A stretch of DNA of 64,000 nucleotides, taken from contig JAJEKV010000025.1 in NCBI GenBank assembly GCA_021234155.1, positions 9,609,017-9,673,016 of the forward strand, given 5' to 3'. The stretch is from Isoetes taiwanensis (Eukaryota > Streptophyta > Lycopodiopsida > Isoetales > Isoetaceae). Both the position numbers and the translations under genes were made by a program. Each line of letters begins with the position of its first letter. Position 1 is the stretch's first letter. This document shows, piece after piece, positions 34,240-47,363 of this stretch. Below the pieces are notes generated by a model that was not told where the DNA came from, ran no database searches, and was given only the letters and a program-made list of their open reading frames with translations.

Positions 34240-34842
34240 TGACATAAAAAAGTGCATCGACAAACATGGAAAAGTGAAGCGGAGCTTAATTATGTGCTTA
34301 TAGACAGTATCTATGCATAGTTAAATATATATGAGTTGCATGTAAAAACTAGAGGTATATGCTAAAACTCGATAAGGTTATTCGCAAATGGTTAGCTTCA
34401 ATGTGAAAAGAAATTTGAATTTAAGCAAATTATAGAATGCCTAAGGGCATTTTTCCATTGACATGGTATATAGATTGCCTTCCAAGAGACTAGTTTCTCA
34501 GTAAAGAAGGACCACTCCCCTCTTCAATTGTGTAAGCGTAAGAAGGAGCTCTGCAAGGCTAGGGGAGCCCGCCTGCAAAAGAAATGTGCGGTGTATAGGG
34601 CGGCGTGTTCAAGTACTTCGATCTTTCCCTCCCCCCGAAACTCTCTCTCCTCTTGCTACCGGATTCATGAGAAACCACAAGCAATCATTCCAGACCAACG
34701 GCCTTCCTGGCTATGTCTAGATAATGTAAGTAGCACAAAATTAGCATTAGCATTAGAATTATCTTTTTTGTACTTTCGGCTTCCATGCCCCCTCTGTTTG
34801 GGTCCCATGGACAATTTAGTCTCTGTGGACACAAAAAAAACC

Positions 34843-35001
<159 letters not shown>

Positions 35002-35751
35002 AAGTACGTTGAGACTATCGACATAGCAATCACTTGTTATGTGGCTCTCTCCTCCTTCGATCTCACTATAAGGAGAAGGATCGCCCATATAAAATATAAA
35101 AGCAACCATCTATAAGGTTCCATGCATTTCGCTTTAGCCTTCTATTCAATTCAATTTAATTATGTAATCATGATGGAACTCCCATATGGTTCCATTATTT
35201 AGGGCTCCATGTGTTAATGTTTCCATGTGTGCATTGGGGATGAAGGCATAAGCGTGAGAATATGCCAACTCAAGGTTGTCAGATTTTACATGTCACACCC
35301 CCATATATCAACACGCTCCCCATAAGCTTCATATACGTACACCAATAACAATGCATACAAAATAAAAATTAACACCACCTAAGGTCCCACATTCTCAAAC
35401 TAACTGAAAATCAAAGTAATAGAAACTATAAAGGATGTTCTTATACATATGACTACGTGAAAAGGAGCCAAGAGGAAGTGCAAGTGACACAAACGTGTAT
35501 GCGAATGGAAGATGCTTTGATATATCACAATGTGGAAAACAGGTCTACAACTTAAGTGGAAAGTTGCATGCACGTTACTTGTTCCACAAGCATGACGGCA
35601 CAGCACGCTAAACCCTGGAAATGAACATCAAAATGAGGATCCAGCATCACTTTCGAGCCTCGTTCACGCAGACAATGCATTGCAAAAACACCTGTACAAG
35701 AGTGGCTTGCAAAAACAATTGTACAAGAGCAGCCTGAAGAAACCATAAACA

Positions 35752-37423
35752 CTAGGTCTGTATAGTCCGAAACGTTGCTCTACCAAGGCACTCTAATGCA
35801 TTCAGTGTGGCTCTTATAAGATTCATCTGCCCTCGGAACACCCTGCGTTGCTCCAGGGATACTGTCAGGTCATCCATGTCCAAACAATGCAACGCCTCAT
35901 GAAGGCATTGTATGGTATTCCCAAGAGTTGTCTTCGATTCATGAATGGACATCATTGTCTCCTTAGCTAGAAACTCCACATCCACATGCAAATGAAAGCA
36001 CTCCGACTTGCCATCAACAGCAATATGCGCATCTGCAATGCGATCTTCATCTGAATTAGTGTCGAGATTCACGACCGGGCTGAAAATCACATCTGGATCT
36101 GCCATTCCTTCAATATTCTCTATCTCCTTACGAGCTCCTACAAGAGACATGAAATATGTACATAAGCACAAAGTGCAAAAATGAACTACATGGCAGCAAG
36201 AGTGTGATGCTCCACACCCACGGCTATGAAACCATCCCATGGGCTGGAATTTCGCACATCTATAGGCTCTGGACACCCCTCCCCATCATCGAAGCCATCA
36301 TCACTGTCCATCTCACAAGCATTGGCCTCACCAAGACTCATATCAGCATGAGCATCCCAATAGCATCTTCTCCCTTACCAACTTGCACTACAGATACAAT
36401 TCAAATAGACAGCCCAAACAATACATTGCTCACATCACTACGGGAGGCATGTGCAGGATCTAGAGTCAACCTCCAGGCAGCTTCAACACGATGCTGGGAA
36501 ATGAAGGTTGTGTTGATCCACTAAACACAAACTTCTCCGTTTGCAGCATCCTATAGATGGTTTGAAGAAGTGAGGCACTGACGTGCCTAAGGCCATGGTA
36601 CATATGGAAATGTTTTGCTTTTGCAAACAGGTTACGATTATCAAGAGTCACGCAATTCTTAATGTCTCCAGCCCCATACAGAGCATAGAGATTCTTATCC
36701 CTTTCAATTTGATCCGCTGTCACATTCTTCATGTGATGTCTATGATGGAGCTTCCCTAAGTCCTTTAGATAGTAGCCTATCATTCCCTCATAACAGTGCA
36801 TCAATTTGATCTGCTGTCACATTCTTCATGTGATGTCTATGATGGAGCGTACATAAGTCCTTTAGATAGTAGCCTATCATTCCCTCATAACAGTGCATCT
36901 TTGTGTCCTTGAGGGGCTTGCATAGGATAACTTCCTTAGCAGTTTATGCGTGTCCCATCCCAGGCTCTTTTTCAGCCTCAAGTTTACAGCCTGAACATGG
37001 AGATGGTCCAGGTTAGAGTCCCTCTCCAAGCTCACAATACCCCCCCAGGCAATCATGTTCCAGGAAACTACAAACAACAGTGTATATTGACTCCCACACA
37101 TCTACACCACCAACACTACCAATGACATTAAAATCCAAGGAAGAGGGCGCATCTCTGGTAGCAGCATCATGTCTTAGGGGCTTGTTGATGACTTTCTTCC
37201 TCACTGCAAGCTTCTTGCATGGGGGAAACTTGTTTCTCTGGACCTCTATCTACAGCAGCTGATGTGGCAAAATTCGGACCTTTGGCACAAGGAGTGGCTG
37301 GTTTAGAAGGATGCACAGAAAAAGAATGGGGCCTCACAGCTTCATGCAAGAGGCCCTGGGTATCTACAGGAACAGACTGCTCCACTTCCATGTGGGAGCT
37401 TTTGTGGAAATTCGGATCATCTG
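35752..37423 (-). pseudogene. Replitron-type HUH transposase, copy C (main part)
   Basis: This is a more divergent relative of A and B. LERDSNLDHLHVQAV carries the HUH pair (37003-37005 and 36997-36999). GYYLKDLGKLHH carries the candidate Tyr (36772-36774) and its Lys. GAGDIKNCVTLDNRNLF corresponds to GxGDTKxLCVLDNRNL in A and B. A 97-bp tandem duplication (36705-36897) repeats the Tyr region and shifts the frame. The C-terminal part (35752-36140) starts after a TTGTAG acceptor-like site and ends with a helical segment, VSLEQRRVFRGQMNLIRATL. The N-terminal piece is at 48938-49121. It is inactive. Confidence 0.7.
36705..36897 (-). repeat. 97-bp tandem duplication across the catalytic Tyr motif of copy C
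   Basis: The segment with CATTCTTCATGTGATGTC and GATAGTAGCCTATCATTCCC occurs twice, at 36705 and 36802. Because 97 is not a multiple of three, the second copy is out of frame. Confidence 0.85.
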
Positions 37424-38982
37424 TGTGACGTCCCCTACTCGTATACGGTGCTCCCACCGTATACAAACAGGAGTTCTTCCCCCACACCAGCTTCATGCTG
37501 ATACAGGGCCCTCCACGTATCACTGCACCCGTAACGAGTCCCAGTGGGAAGAGTGAAGGTGTCATTCTACCCTGTCTCCCTCAGGGCCTACCTAGCTGCG
37601 GAAGCGTAAACATACATGTCAGTACTCAACATAATCCTCCATCCACCCAGAAGGGTGGTATATCAACATCTGCATAGACAATGGTCAGCACATCACATAG
37701 GGAATCCTACCCAAGGCTCAGACTCAAGGGGATGACTGACGGCTTGCGTCTCTAGAGTTCATTGCAGACAGAATTCATGGCAATGGATTTGGCTGGCATA
37801 AGAACATGGCATAGGGTTGTCCACTCCATCCGCCCCTCCTGTGCACACTTTGCAGAGTAGGCTGAAAAGTGTCGGGACCTGACTGTAGCCCGCCGGGTGC
37901 ATAGCCAGAAGGGCTATTCCTGGGGTCATCATCCCAGTCCCGATGGGGCAGGTAGGGATCACTCCCTCCAGAGATCTACATGCTGACTCAAGGTGACTAG
38001 AGGGCCACTGCCCGTATTATTTGAACCCACGGAAAGTGTACACCACTTCACGGGTGTCGAGCCCATGCCTTACCCGCACTCAGTGGTAAGCCATTAGGCC
38101 TAGTCACAATGATCCCTGGTAGGCTTTACACACCAGAGGGATCGTTCAAGAGTCAGAACATGAACCTCCTTCTCAGCCAGTCTGGCCCCTTCACCCACAA
38201 CCAGGTGTGGCTCTTGTACACAGGCCGAATCTACAGTGTGCTAGAGAGGCTACTCTAGGAGCATCAACTACAAGCTTTAGGGCCTCTACCCCCCTTCCCA
38301 ATACAAGGAGTTCACAGAGATACATCATCCAAATACATCACAGAAGAACTAAAGAACTAGATCTAATCTATATCATAGAGTTAGGTTCTTTAGTTAGTGT
38401 CCGAGATCTAAGATCTAGATAGCTACTATGGGCAATTTAATAGTCTAAACCTACTGATTCTATGACTAGAAGACGGTTTGAGCTATTAAATTGACCAAAT
38501 ACCTGATCCTTGAGTGGCTCCTCCTGACCTGAGTTCAACCATCCTGCTGAGCTGATCGAATTCAGGGGAACTGATGGCGCAATTCGCTTGGGCAGCGTCT
38601 GGGAGGCAGTTTTGGCTCCTGGGGCAGCCAAAACAGAGCTCTAAAACCCTAAGGACGAAAACTAGCAAGCTAGGGTTTTCCTACCCTAAATAGACATGGG
38701 GCTTAGGCTAGGGTTTCCAATTACCCATTTGGCATGTGGGATAATTGGAAAGGCCCCACTTGCCTTTAATGGCTAGGTGGCAAAATATGCCAACATGGAA
38801 AGGTGTGCCCACATTAATGTGCACATGTGCACATTAATAATATATGAACACTCCTAGCAAGTTGCCCCTAGGGCTACTTACCTGGCTATCCGTTGGCGTA
38901 CACGTCAGTCGGAGTGGCGTGTACGCGTGACGGGGCAGTACAGTATACGTCCTGGGACCGTATACTGTGCTGGAACGTCACA
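37424..38982 (-). repeat. Chromovirus 3' LTR (1559 bp)
   Basis: It is nearly identical to 47364-48932. The differences cluster in a few patches, for example 37758-37930 and 38515-38595. The ends form an 8-bp inverted repeat, TGTGACGT / ACGTCACA. It contains the 15-mer GCCCATGCCTTACCC, shared with Replitron A. Confidence 0.92.
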
Positions 38983-39843
38983 TTCTCCCCACCTTGAAAT
39001 GATGTTGTCCGCAGCATCGTGGGTCTCCCCACCTTGGGATCTTCCTACCCTGCAATCCTGCATTCAACGTGATGCCTACAATATAATACTTATACATTTA
39101 TCAAGATTACCCTAAGGCAATATTTGTTTAGAACATTATTACGTCGTTATACTATGGAATACTTATCACTTCATAATACCATTAACAGTTATTCACTATC
39201 TTAAGTTAGACAAAATTTCGACATTTTATATCTATAATTAATGTCCGAGGTACTCTTCGTTCCTTGCAACACATTCCAACAAAATTTGTGTTGCAAGTCT
39301 TCGTAGCTCGACCCCTTGCCCTCCGGAGCGCTCTACTGGCCTGCAGGTCGACACTACGTTAGTACCGTTTTAATTATTTAATAAATTTTGGTTATATGGT
39401 GACCACCCCACCTATCTACATGAATGCATGGCTAATCTCCCGGCGTAGGAAGAGGATGAATCTTCCATAATGGCCGTGGAGACAGCGCCTATATGCCTAT
39501 ATGCCGCTCATGCCTACACCTCTAGTTGCCCAGCGTGGAGGATATCCTTCTCGCGTGGGGGCGTCAAGGATAGATTCCTCCTATCAAAGCATATATGGGG
39601 CTAAAGGTGCTTTCCCTATCAATGCATTCCTTAATGACCTCCTTTCTCTCGAGGTCGTCTACTTCCGTGGGACAGAAGTAGACTTCCTAATCTACCTTCC
39701 ACTCGCCCAAGCGGAAACGCGGTCATGCCTACCTTGACATTACACCACGCCCTAGAGATTACCGTAGTGGTCTCATCATCGGTAACAACGCATGCGACCC
39801 ATACCGAGCATAGGTTGCATGCGTAGATTAATCTATACAAGAA

Positions 39844-40104
39844 TTAACCTACACAATTCGACATGCCTGAGCCGATTTCTTTGGAGATGACCTTGCCGTC
39901 CCATTGCTCCATAAACTGTGGGTACTGCTTTACTAAATCCTTCTTAAGTACCCATGTCGCGTCTTCCACTGGCAAGTGTTTCCACTTGACCAAGTATTGG
40001 AGGAACTCCGACCTCCTTGTTTTCTTGAAAGCTTTATCAAGAATCATTTCTGGAACTATTTCCAGCTGCTCCTCCGTCATTTCCAACAACGTTGGAGTGT
40101 CCAA
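39844..40104 (-). pseudogene. Chromodomain at the end of the chromovirus integrase
   Basis: The frame reads IVPEMILDKAFKKTRR, YLVKWKHLPVEDATWV and LVKQYPQF, the standard chromodomain with the VKW-K-x(4)-ATW core. In chromoviruses this domain follows integrase and is thought to direct insertion to marked chromatin. KVFHVSLLKKH, the end of the integrase GPY/F region, lies just upstream in another frame (about 40130-40160). Confidence 0.9.
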
Positions 40105-40129
40105 GACTTGATGCGATTTGTAGTATGCT

Positions 40130-41450
40130 TCTTCAACAAACTCACGTGGAAGACCTTATGAATCTTTAGGTGTGCTGGCAAATCCAACTTGTAGGATTGA
40201 TTACCTACTCTCTTGATTATTCTGAAGGGTCCAGCCCACCTTGGAGCAAGCTTCTTGCAATTGCCGATCCTGAGCTTTGCCTGCTTCACCTTGATCTTGA
40301 GCCATACATCATCTCCAACTTTGAACTCTCGACCGCTCGATGCTTGTCGGCGATGCTCTTCGACGACTTCTTTCGCTAGCGGATAACCTCGAACTTCTTC
40401 CACGAAGCATCGTGATATCGGCCAACATCTGCTGCGAAACTTCTACTTTTGACACGGGGTTGTGCCAAGTGTCCGAGTTAGGCAATCGATAGCCATAATT
40501 GATCATAAATGGCGACATTTGGGATGATTCCCGCTGGTCTTTGTTGTATGCAAACTCCACCAAGTGAATAAATTCTTCCCACATACTTTGCTTATTCCGG
40601 ACATAGTTTCAGTAGCATGTCTTCTAAGATCTGTTGGTCCGCTCCGTCCGCCATCCGTCTACGAGGATGATACGCCGTGCTCATGGATAGCTTGGTCTGA
40701 ATCGTCGCAAAGAGGTCTTGCCAAAATGCACTCATGAACTTTGGATCCTCGTCGGAGATAATCTCCCTTGGCATGCCATGAAGCCCGAAGATCTCTTTGG
40801 TGAAGAGCTTTTGTCAGATCCGTGAGTCTGTATCACGTGGTCCCCGCAAGGCACAAAATGTGCCATCTTCGACAACTTGTCGACCACTACCATCAAGGCA
40901 TCCTTGCCTCTTGTTGTTTTTGGGAGTCCCTGTGATGAAATCCATGCTGATTACCTCCCACTTGGCGTTTGGCACCGCTTAACGGCTCTAGTGCCCCCGA
41001 ATTTGAGTTGTCCCGCTTCGTCGTCGGGCTGGCATAGCTGACATTCCTTGATGTAGCGAGCTACCTGCTTCTTCATTCCTGGCCAATAATAGCTGCTGCG
41101 TACTTTGAAATATGTTTTCATGAATCCCGCATGGCCAGCTATTGGGCTGTTGTGCGTGTCGTGGAGGATCAATTTCCTTACCCCTGATGACTCTGGTACG
41201 CACAACTTGTCCTTATGATATAACAGGTTGCCCTCCTTCTTATAATGCTTGAAGGCTTCCCGCTCTTTATCTGTTCTAGCCTCCCTAGAGAGGCTTGCCC
41301 ATACTTCCCTGAAATCTACATCCATTGGCAAGGACTCTTCAATCTTCTTACCAAAGTTGCTGGAGAGCGTTGAAATTGCATTGCAATGCACTCTAGTTGT
41401 CAGGGGATGCCTTGAAAGCGCATCTGCTACCACATTGAGCTTCCCCGGCT
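40130..41450 (-). pseudogene. Chromovirus integrase
   Basis: The HHCC finger is seen in the frame 40951-41631 (HDTHNSPIAGHAGFMKT... CQLCQ), followed by core pieces in other frames, including MPREIISDEDPKFMSAFWQ (second Asp region, 40717-40774) and LVEFAYNK (near 40550). RWAGPFRIIKRVGNQSYKLDL is the GPY/F module. Several frameshifts are present. Confidence 0.88.
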
Positions 41451-42830
41451 TGTAGACTATATCAAAGTCATATTCTTCGAGGAACTCCATCCATCTCCGC
41501 TGCCTCAGATTGAGGTGTGGTTGCGTGAATACATACTGGAGGCTCGATGGTGGGGTATCAATTGGAACTTCCTTCCCAAGAGATAGTGCCTCCATATTCT
41601 TAATGCCCCGACAACAGCATAAGCAATTCACGATCGTGCGTTGGGTAGCACGTCTCGGCGTCGTTCATCTTCACGGAATCATACGCTACCACACGTTCTT
41701 CTTGCATAAGCCTTTGCACTGTAGCTATCTTGCTCGCATCTGTTGCTACAAGCTTATCTTTCTCCGGGTCCGCAAGGTCAAGACAGGGTCGTCGCCGTGG
41801 AGCTTCTTTCAACAATTCAAACCCCTTTTGGGCTTTCTTGTGCCAATGCTACGCCCAATCTTTCACCTTCTACGCCCTCGCCAGTCTGTTAGCGGGGCTG
41901 CTATCTTAGCAAAGTTCTTCACGAACTTCTTCAGTAGTACCGCTAGCCCGAGAAAAACTTGACCTCATGCACATTCTTCGGCGCCGCCTTTGAATCTTTG
42001 CTTCAATCTTGGCGGGGTCCGGTCGAGATGCCATCTGGCTGAGATCACATGACCAAGGTATTCCACCTTCTGCATTTTCGCGGTGGCACCGACAACTTGG
42101 CGCATAACCGGTGCCTCTTCAACTTCTCTAGCACTCTTCTCAAGTCTTTTGCGCGTGCTCTTTAAGGGATGCGCTATACACCAAAATGTCATCAAAGAAA
42201 ACAATTACAAAGGTGTCCGGGAACTCCTCGAAGATATCGTTCATGAGCCTCATGAGCGTTATGGGGCATTTGATAAGCGAAAGGCATTACCGTGAACTCA
42301 TAATGCCCATACCAAGGCGTCCGGCGGTCTTATGGATATCTTCCTCCTTTATCCGTGTCGATGATAACCCGACCTTAAGTCGATTTTGGAGAAGATCTTT
42401 GCTCCTTGAAGCTGATCCATCAAGTCGTCGATCTTGGAAGCGCATACTTGTTCTTAATGGTGTGCTTATTCAACTGCCTATAGTCTATGCACATCCTCAA
42501 AGATCCATCCTTCTTCTTGACAAAAAAAAGAATGGGCGCTCCAAGCGGCGAGACACTAGGTCTAATGAAACCTAGGTCGCGGCTCTCCTCGCAACTACTT
42601 CTTCAGCTCCGACAACTCTGCGTTGTCATTCTATATGGAGCCTTGCTTGTTGGCTTTGTTCCTGGTTCGAGTGCTATTTCGCTTTTCGACTCCCCTATAA
42701 GGAGGGAGCTGCTTGATCTCATCACGAAAGAGATCGTGGAACTCCGTGATCAACTTAGCTATTTGCTTCGCAACTTGTTGAGCATCTTGTCTTCTTTGCT
42801 TCCTTCCAATTCCGCTCACTAATCTCAAGC
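41450..42830 (-). pseudogene. Chromovirus reverse transcriptase and RNase H
   Basis: Minus-strand text gives LPPYRGVE (42690-42720), [16 protein letters not shown] (about 42440-42500), [11 protein letters not shown] (about 42360-42390) and the active site VIVFFDDILV (about 42180-42210). RNase H text includes VVAYDSVKMNDAETCYPTHDREL (split at about 41640-41700), RWMEFLEEYDFDIVYKPG and NVVADALSR. The frame is broken repeatedly. Confidence 0.88.
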
Positions 42831-45800
42831 TTGAAGATGTATGCCACTTGCTCACTCTTGATGCACTTGAGCGGTCGTTTAGAAGACATATAACGCATGA
42901 TGGGAACAACTTCTTTTGTTATCTCAATGATCTTGCCGTCGGGTGTTGGGAAGGTCACCTTCCGCTTCCACAATCAATAATGGCCCTCGCTGGTCCAAGG
43001 TACTCCATACCTATTATCAAGTCGTGATTTGCCGATGCCCATTACTTCTGCCCCTATCGGATGTTAATCCCCGGCAAGTCGATGTCAAAGTTGATTCTCT
43101 TGCACCGCCCCGCCTTCTTGCTCCACTTGCTAAGACAACGGGCCTTGGTTTTGACTTTAATGGTTTCAACTTCAACATTTGAACCATCTTGGGGGATGCG
43201 AAGTTATGGCTACTTCCCCGAATCTATCGGGACTATAAATGACTTGGCCTTGGCCTTTCCCAATCGCGGGAAATTACTTTTATCTTGGCTCTCCGCTTGC
43301 TCAGATCTATTGCGGCAAAGATATGACACTCACCCCGAATGTAGTCGCGGGCCTCCTCGCCGCCGTCGCCGATTGAGTGTCCCAATCTCCCAACTCTGCT
43401 AGCTTTTGCACTCATGACATATGGGCGTTCACGTGTCCTATGGCTTTGGCTGGAAACACCTGAAGCAAAGCCGCTTTTCTATGCACTCCTCTCTTTTCCT
43501 TGGGCATGGGCTGCAGAAAGGATCGTGACCGCTTTGGGAGTAGTTTGACCCTTCCTGTTTGTCTTTGAAAGACACCGCTTCTTCTCCCCGCTGCTTCCCT
43601 TGATTGCCACTATATGGGGCTCTAGCTGGTCTGGGGGCCGGCTGTCCTCGGGCTAAAACCGCCTCTTTGCCTTGCCTTTATCTTGGTAATACCGCTGCCT
43701 TTGCCCTTTATTCCGAGGTCCCGATTTCCTTGCAAGCTTATTGCCTTGGACTCGCTTCCCGATACTATTCTAGGGTTTATTGCCCTTACAAGCTTTGCGG
43801 ATCTCCTCATTCAGACCTTCAATGTAGCTTTCTCGCGATGCTTCTCACCCAACTTTGGCACATACTGACCTTAGCCTCATAAATTCCTCTGTATATTTCT
43901 CAGATCGACTTGTTGCCTTGCCGCAACTTTGTAGAACTCTTTGCATCATCTTTGGACTTGTGCTCTCTTGGAACGTAATGGCGCTTTGAAGGCTTTAGCA
44001 AACTTCTTGAACTGCAAGCATCCTCGCTTAAGCCATGAGCCTTGGCATAGCCCTTCCACCAAATGCGTCTTTGCTCGTGTTCGGGGTTATTTGTTGCCAC
44101 CCTGCCTTTATCCTTATCCTTCATACCATAGGCATTGCCATATTCGCTCATCTCGTCAAGCCAAGCCTCCGCCTCCATGCCTGACCTGTTCTCGCCTGAG
44201 AATTGCTCGAGCTTCCTAGCCTTCCAAACATTTCCCAATGCAGAGTCTACTTTCTTCTGGTAGTCAGAGGTTCTTGTGTCCCTTTGTCGTCCGTCCGGGG
44301 TATTCCTCTGCCTTTCATCTGCCCGGACTTGGTTTTGCCCTTCTTCTTCCTCAGAATCGGAGTCTGAATCTGAGCTTGAGTCGGAGGAGTCCGAGCTGGG
44401 GGACCTTCCTCTCTTGCTCCTCTTCTTGTCTCTACCTGTTCTCCGAGCTGATGCTTGCGGCAGTTGAGCGTTACCCACCGAACCTGCTCCTGCTTGTGCG
44501 GCTAGCAAAGCCTTTATCTGCTCAAGGTCTGTCCTCATTTGCGATATTTCTTCTTCTGGGGTCATTTGTCCAAATTCTTCAAGCAGGTTCCTTGCGGGCG
44601 TGGCACAGGCGGACTGTTCCTCTATAAGTTCCCGCAGTTGTCGTTCTCCTGCGCTTAGGCCTCTAGCTGCATACACAAGTGGTTCATAGCTATATGGTTA
44701 GTTTTCCTTGTTTTCTTGCATTATTTATGTTTGTTGGCATGGTTGGGGGACACAAAATATATCAACAAAACATTTATAGTGCAAAAGAATATTATATTTA
44801 TATTTTATATTACGCTAATACAAAAATTACAACTACTGCTAATCATTCCTGCTGCCGCCGGTAAGATGGATTATCCTCCAGGAACTTTTTCACTTGGGCT
44901 GTTCCCACTGAATGGCCCAAGTTCCTAAGGACATTGGCTGGAGATCCACCCTGTAATGCTCTTGCCAAATCTTCTATTCTGCGGTGGGAGGTATAAAATT
45001 TGCCATCGCCAGCCTTTGCCTCGCCGCTTTGTAAGGTATGGCGAAGTCGAAGACGTCGAGTGCTACCGCTCTCTTCACCAGGATTGCATACTCGGTATTA
45101 AGGGGTAACCGCGCATGCCGGCCGAATCCTGAGAGTGCAATCAGCAACGATACTCCTTCCTCGCCTCTGGGGGTGAACTTGCGGTGGATTACCGCTATTC
45201 TTCCATCCATCAGCAGTGGCAGGTAATATCGTAGCGACCTGTCGTTGCGAGACGGGTCCTCGGCCACTCGGTATCCAGCTCTGTGTCTGCTTCCGAAGTC
45301 ATCAACCTCCACCGTGGTGAGCTCCCTGTAGTCTCTGACTGTTGCTGAAGCCCTCCTGAGGTCGAATTCGCCTGTCCTCTCCCGGGGAGGTGCTGCGGAC
45401 GAGCTTGCCGTTAGGATGTTTGAGGTCGCATAGCGGATCCCCATCTGTTCCTGAAGAGCAAGGAACTCTTCCTCCGTCGGTAGCTTGTTCTCGGCCTTGT
45501 CTGCCTCCATAATCTGCCTGATGTTGCTGTAGGCTTGGATGTCGGAGGTAAACTCTCCCGTGTAAGTGTCGGCTTCCCTTACTTGGAGGGGGAAGTCAGA
45601 CTCTCCTCGGACGATGAAGTCGTCCAAGTCCGTTCTTCGGAGTTGGTGCAGCAACTCTTCGGGTCGGTACTCCCTTTCCCTGCACTCCGGGAGGTTTTGA
45701 ATGTCGCTTAGGAGCAGAAACTCCTCACCTTCGACAATAATGGGAGCTAGGCTTGTGATGCCTAACCCGAGGGGTGGCGCGACTCTGAGAGTCTGCCGGC

Positions 45801-46391
45801 TTCTTTCGAAGTCTTGCCACTCTGCTCACGCTTGTCGCCCGCTCCTCCATTTGGGTCGAGCCTCGACATAGTCTTCCTCTTCTTCCGATTCTGTTCATCC
45901 GGAGTCTTCTTCCTTTTCCTTCCTGCCCTCCATTTCATCATACCGCGTGAGGAGCCGTTGTTCTACTGCTATGGCTAATGGGTCCACGTCCATGGGGAAT
46001 GGAGGTTTCCCCACGGTGTCTCGTACAGTGGGTGAGAAAGATTGCCGTGGCGGTGTTGAAAGAAGTACTTGGTCCTATTATTGATTAGGACCATTGGCTC
46101 AGGTGTGCGGTGCGCCTTGTTTGTGAGGTATTTGGCGATGTTCGGGACATCGTCTAATGCTGCCTGCTTGGAGGGACTATCTAGGAACAAAATAGCCTAC
46201 ACAAGGGGGGAGTTGCACTAGCCGGTTCTACCCTAGCTTGGAACTCAGCCAAGACTCTACTATAAGCCGGGTCGCGTGCAAGGTTGCTTTGACATCTACC
46301 TCCTTCCCCAAGATCCGAAGATTTGGTCGACGTCGGCCTCAAGAAGATGAGCTACGGCGTGTACCATCATCGGGTGGAAATCGGTTGCCAT
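42831..46391 (-). pseudogene. Chromovirus gag and protease region
   Basis: A gag start MATDFHPMM is at 46391. Frames at 44974-45654, 45975-46190 and 43900-44676 follow. The last has an acidic Ser/Asp run (SSDSSDSSSDSDSDSEEEE), then LEQFSGENRSGMEAEAWLDEM, the conserved core of gypsy Gag. The region 42960-43400 should hold protease, but its Asp motif is not clear because of frameshifts. Confidence 0.75.
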
Positions 46392-46703
46392 TGATTAATT
46401 GCGTAAGAGGGTAACAAACGGTTGCAAGAGCGCCTCAGGGAGTTGAGAAATCGGCTAGAAGGGCAGGAGCAGATTTGTAGGGTGCTATCTGAGAAATGAG
46501 GGGTCTATTTATAGAAAAGGAGGAAACCCTAATTTTTGGATGACTTGAAAATTTTCTAGGATTGGGTAATTCTAGCTTATCTGAGGTCAAAATGGAAATT
46601 TGAAGACTAGATGAGATGTTTGAACAAGGCTAGGTTACCTAAAGGATGCTATGCAATAGGTTGAAGGTGATTTAGACAAGTCCTGGTGAAGAAATGGTAA
46701 GAG

Positions 46704-47160
46704 GTCTCACAGCTTGCGCCTCGCTCCAAAACTAACTTTTAGTTCTTTGACCAGGCGCGAGCTGTGAGACATCAGTCTCATTTCGATCAAAAGGTGTCTA
46801 ATTTGGGTAAACTAATGGTGTAAGGATGATGGGCTCATCAAATCAGGCAGAATTGACCCCTTATTTGGTCAATTTGGAGCTGTTTTGGTCAAGTTTGGGC
46901 GAGGTCTTACAGCTTGCGCCTCGCTTCAAAACTAAAATTTAGTTTTGCGACCAGGCGCGAGCTGTGAGATCTCATACATTTCTAGGGTTTTTAGGTAATT
47001 AAAACATGCTATTCTAACTAATTCCTACCTTAGAATTAGCCTTACCACATTACTTTTCCCAAATTCATCATGTTTTGGTGTTTTTGGCTCAATGTCTCAC
47101 AGCTTGCGCCTCGCTTCAAAACTAACTTTTAGTTCTTCGACCAGGCGCGAGCTGTGAGAC
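46704..47160. repeat. Three long hairpins in the chromovirus leader
   Basis: Nearly identical 67-68-bp inverted repeats lie at 46704-46770, 46903-46970 and 47094-47160, spaced 199 and 191 bp apart. Outer arms are GTCTCACAGCTTGCGCCT and AGGCGCGAGCTGTGAGAC, with a second small palindrome (AACTAAC...TAGTT) at the centre. They lie between the primer-binding site and gag, so the element RNA would carry them in its 5' leader. Confidence 0.85.
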
Positions 47161-47363
47161 CACCTCACTTGGAAAATTTTGGCTCATTCTTTTTAATCCT
47201 GTTAGATTCCAATTCACTTAATTGTTACTAGCTTAGCATAAACTACAAAGATGAGAAAAAATTTTCCCACTTTTCGAGGCTTGAGGATCCTATCAAGTTA
47301 GTACTACTGGGAGCATGGTCAGTGCTTTGCTCTTGGTCTCCAAGAACATTGCTCTGATACCAC

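Noticed and set aside
37219-38422. Plus-strand ORFs across the chromovirus LTR
   Set aside because: The same frames occur in both LTRs and cross the LTR border, and no domain is seen.
41249-44467. Plus-strand ORFs inside the chromovirus
   Set aside because: They are antisense to gag and pol and carry no known motif.
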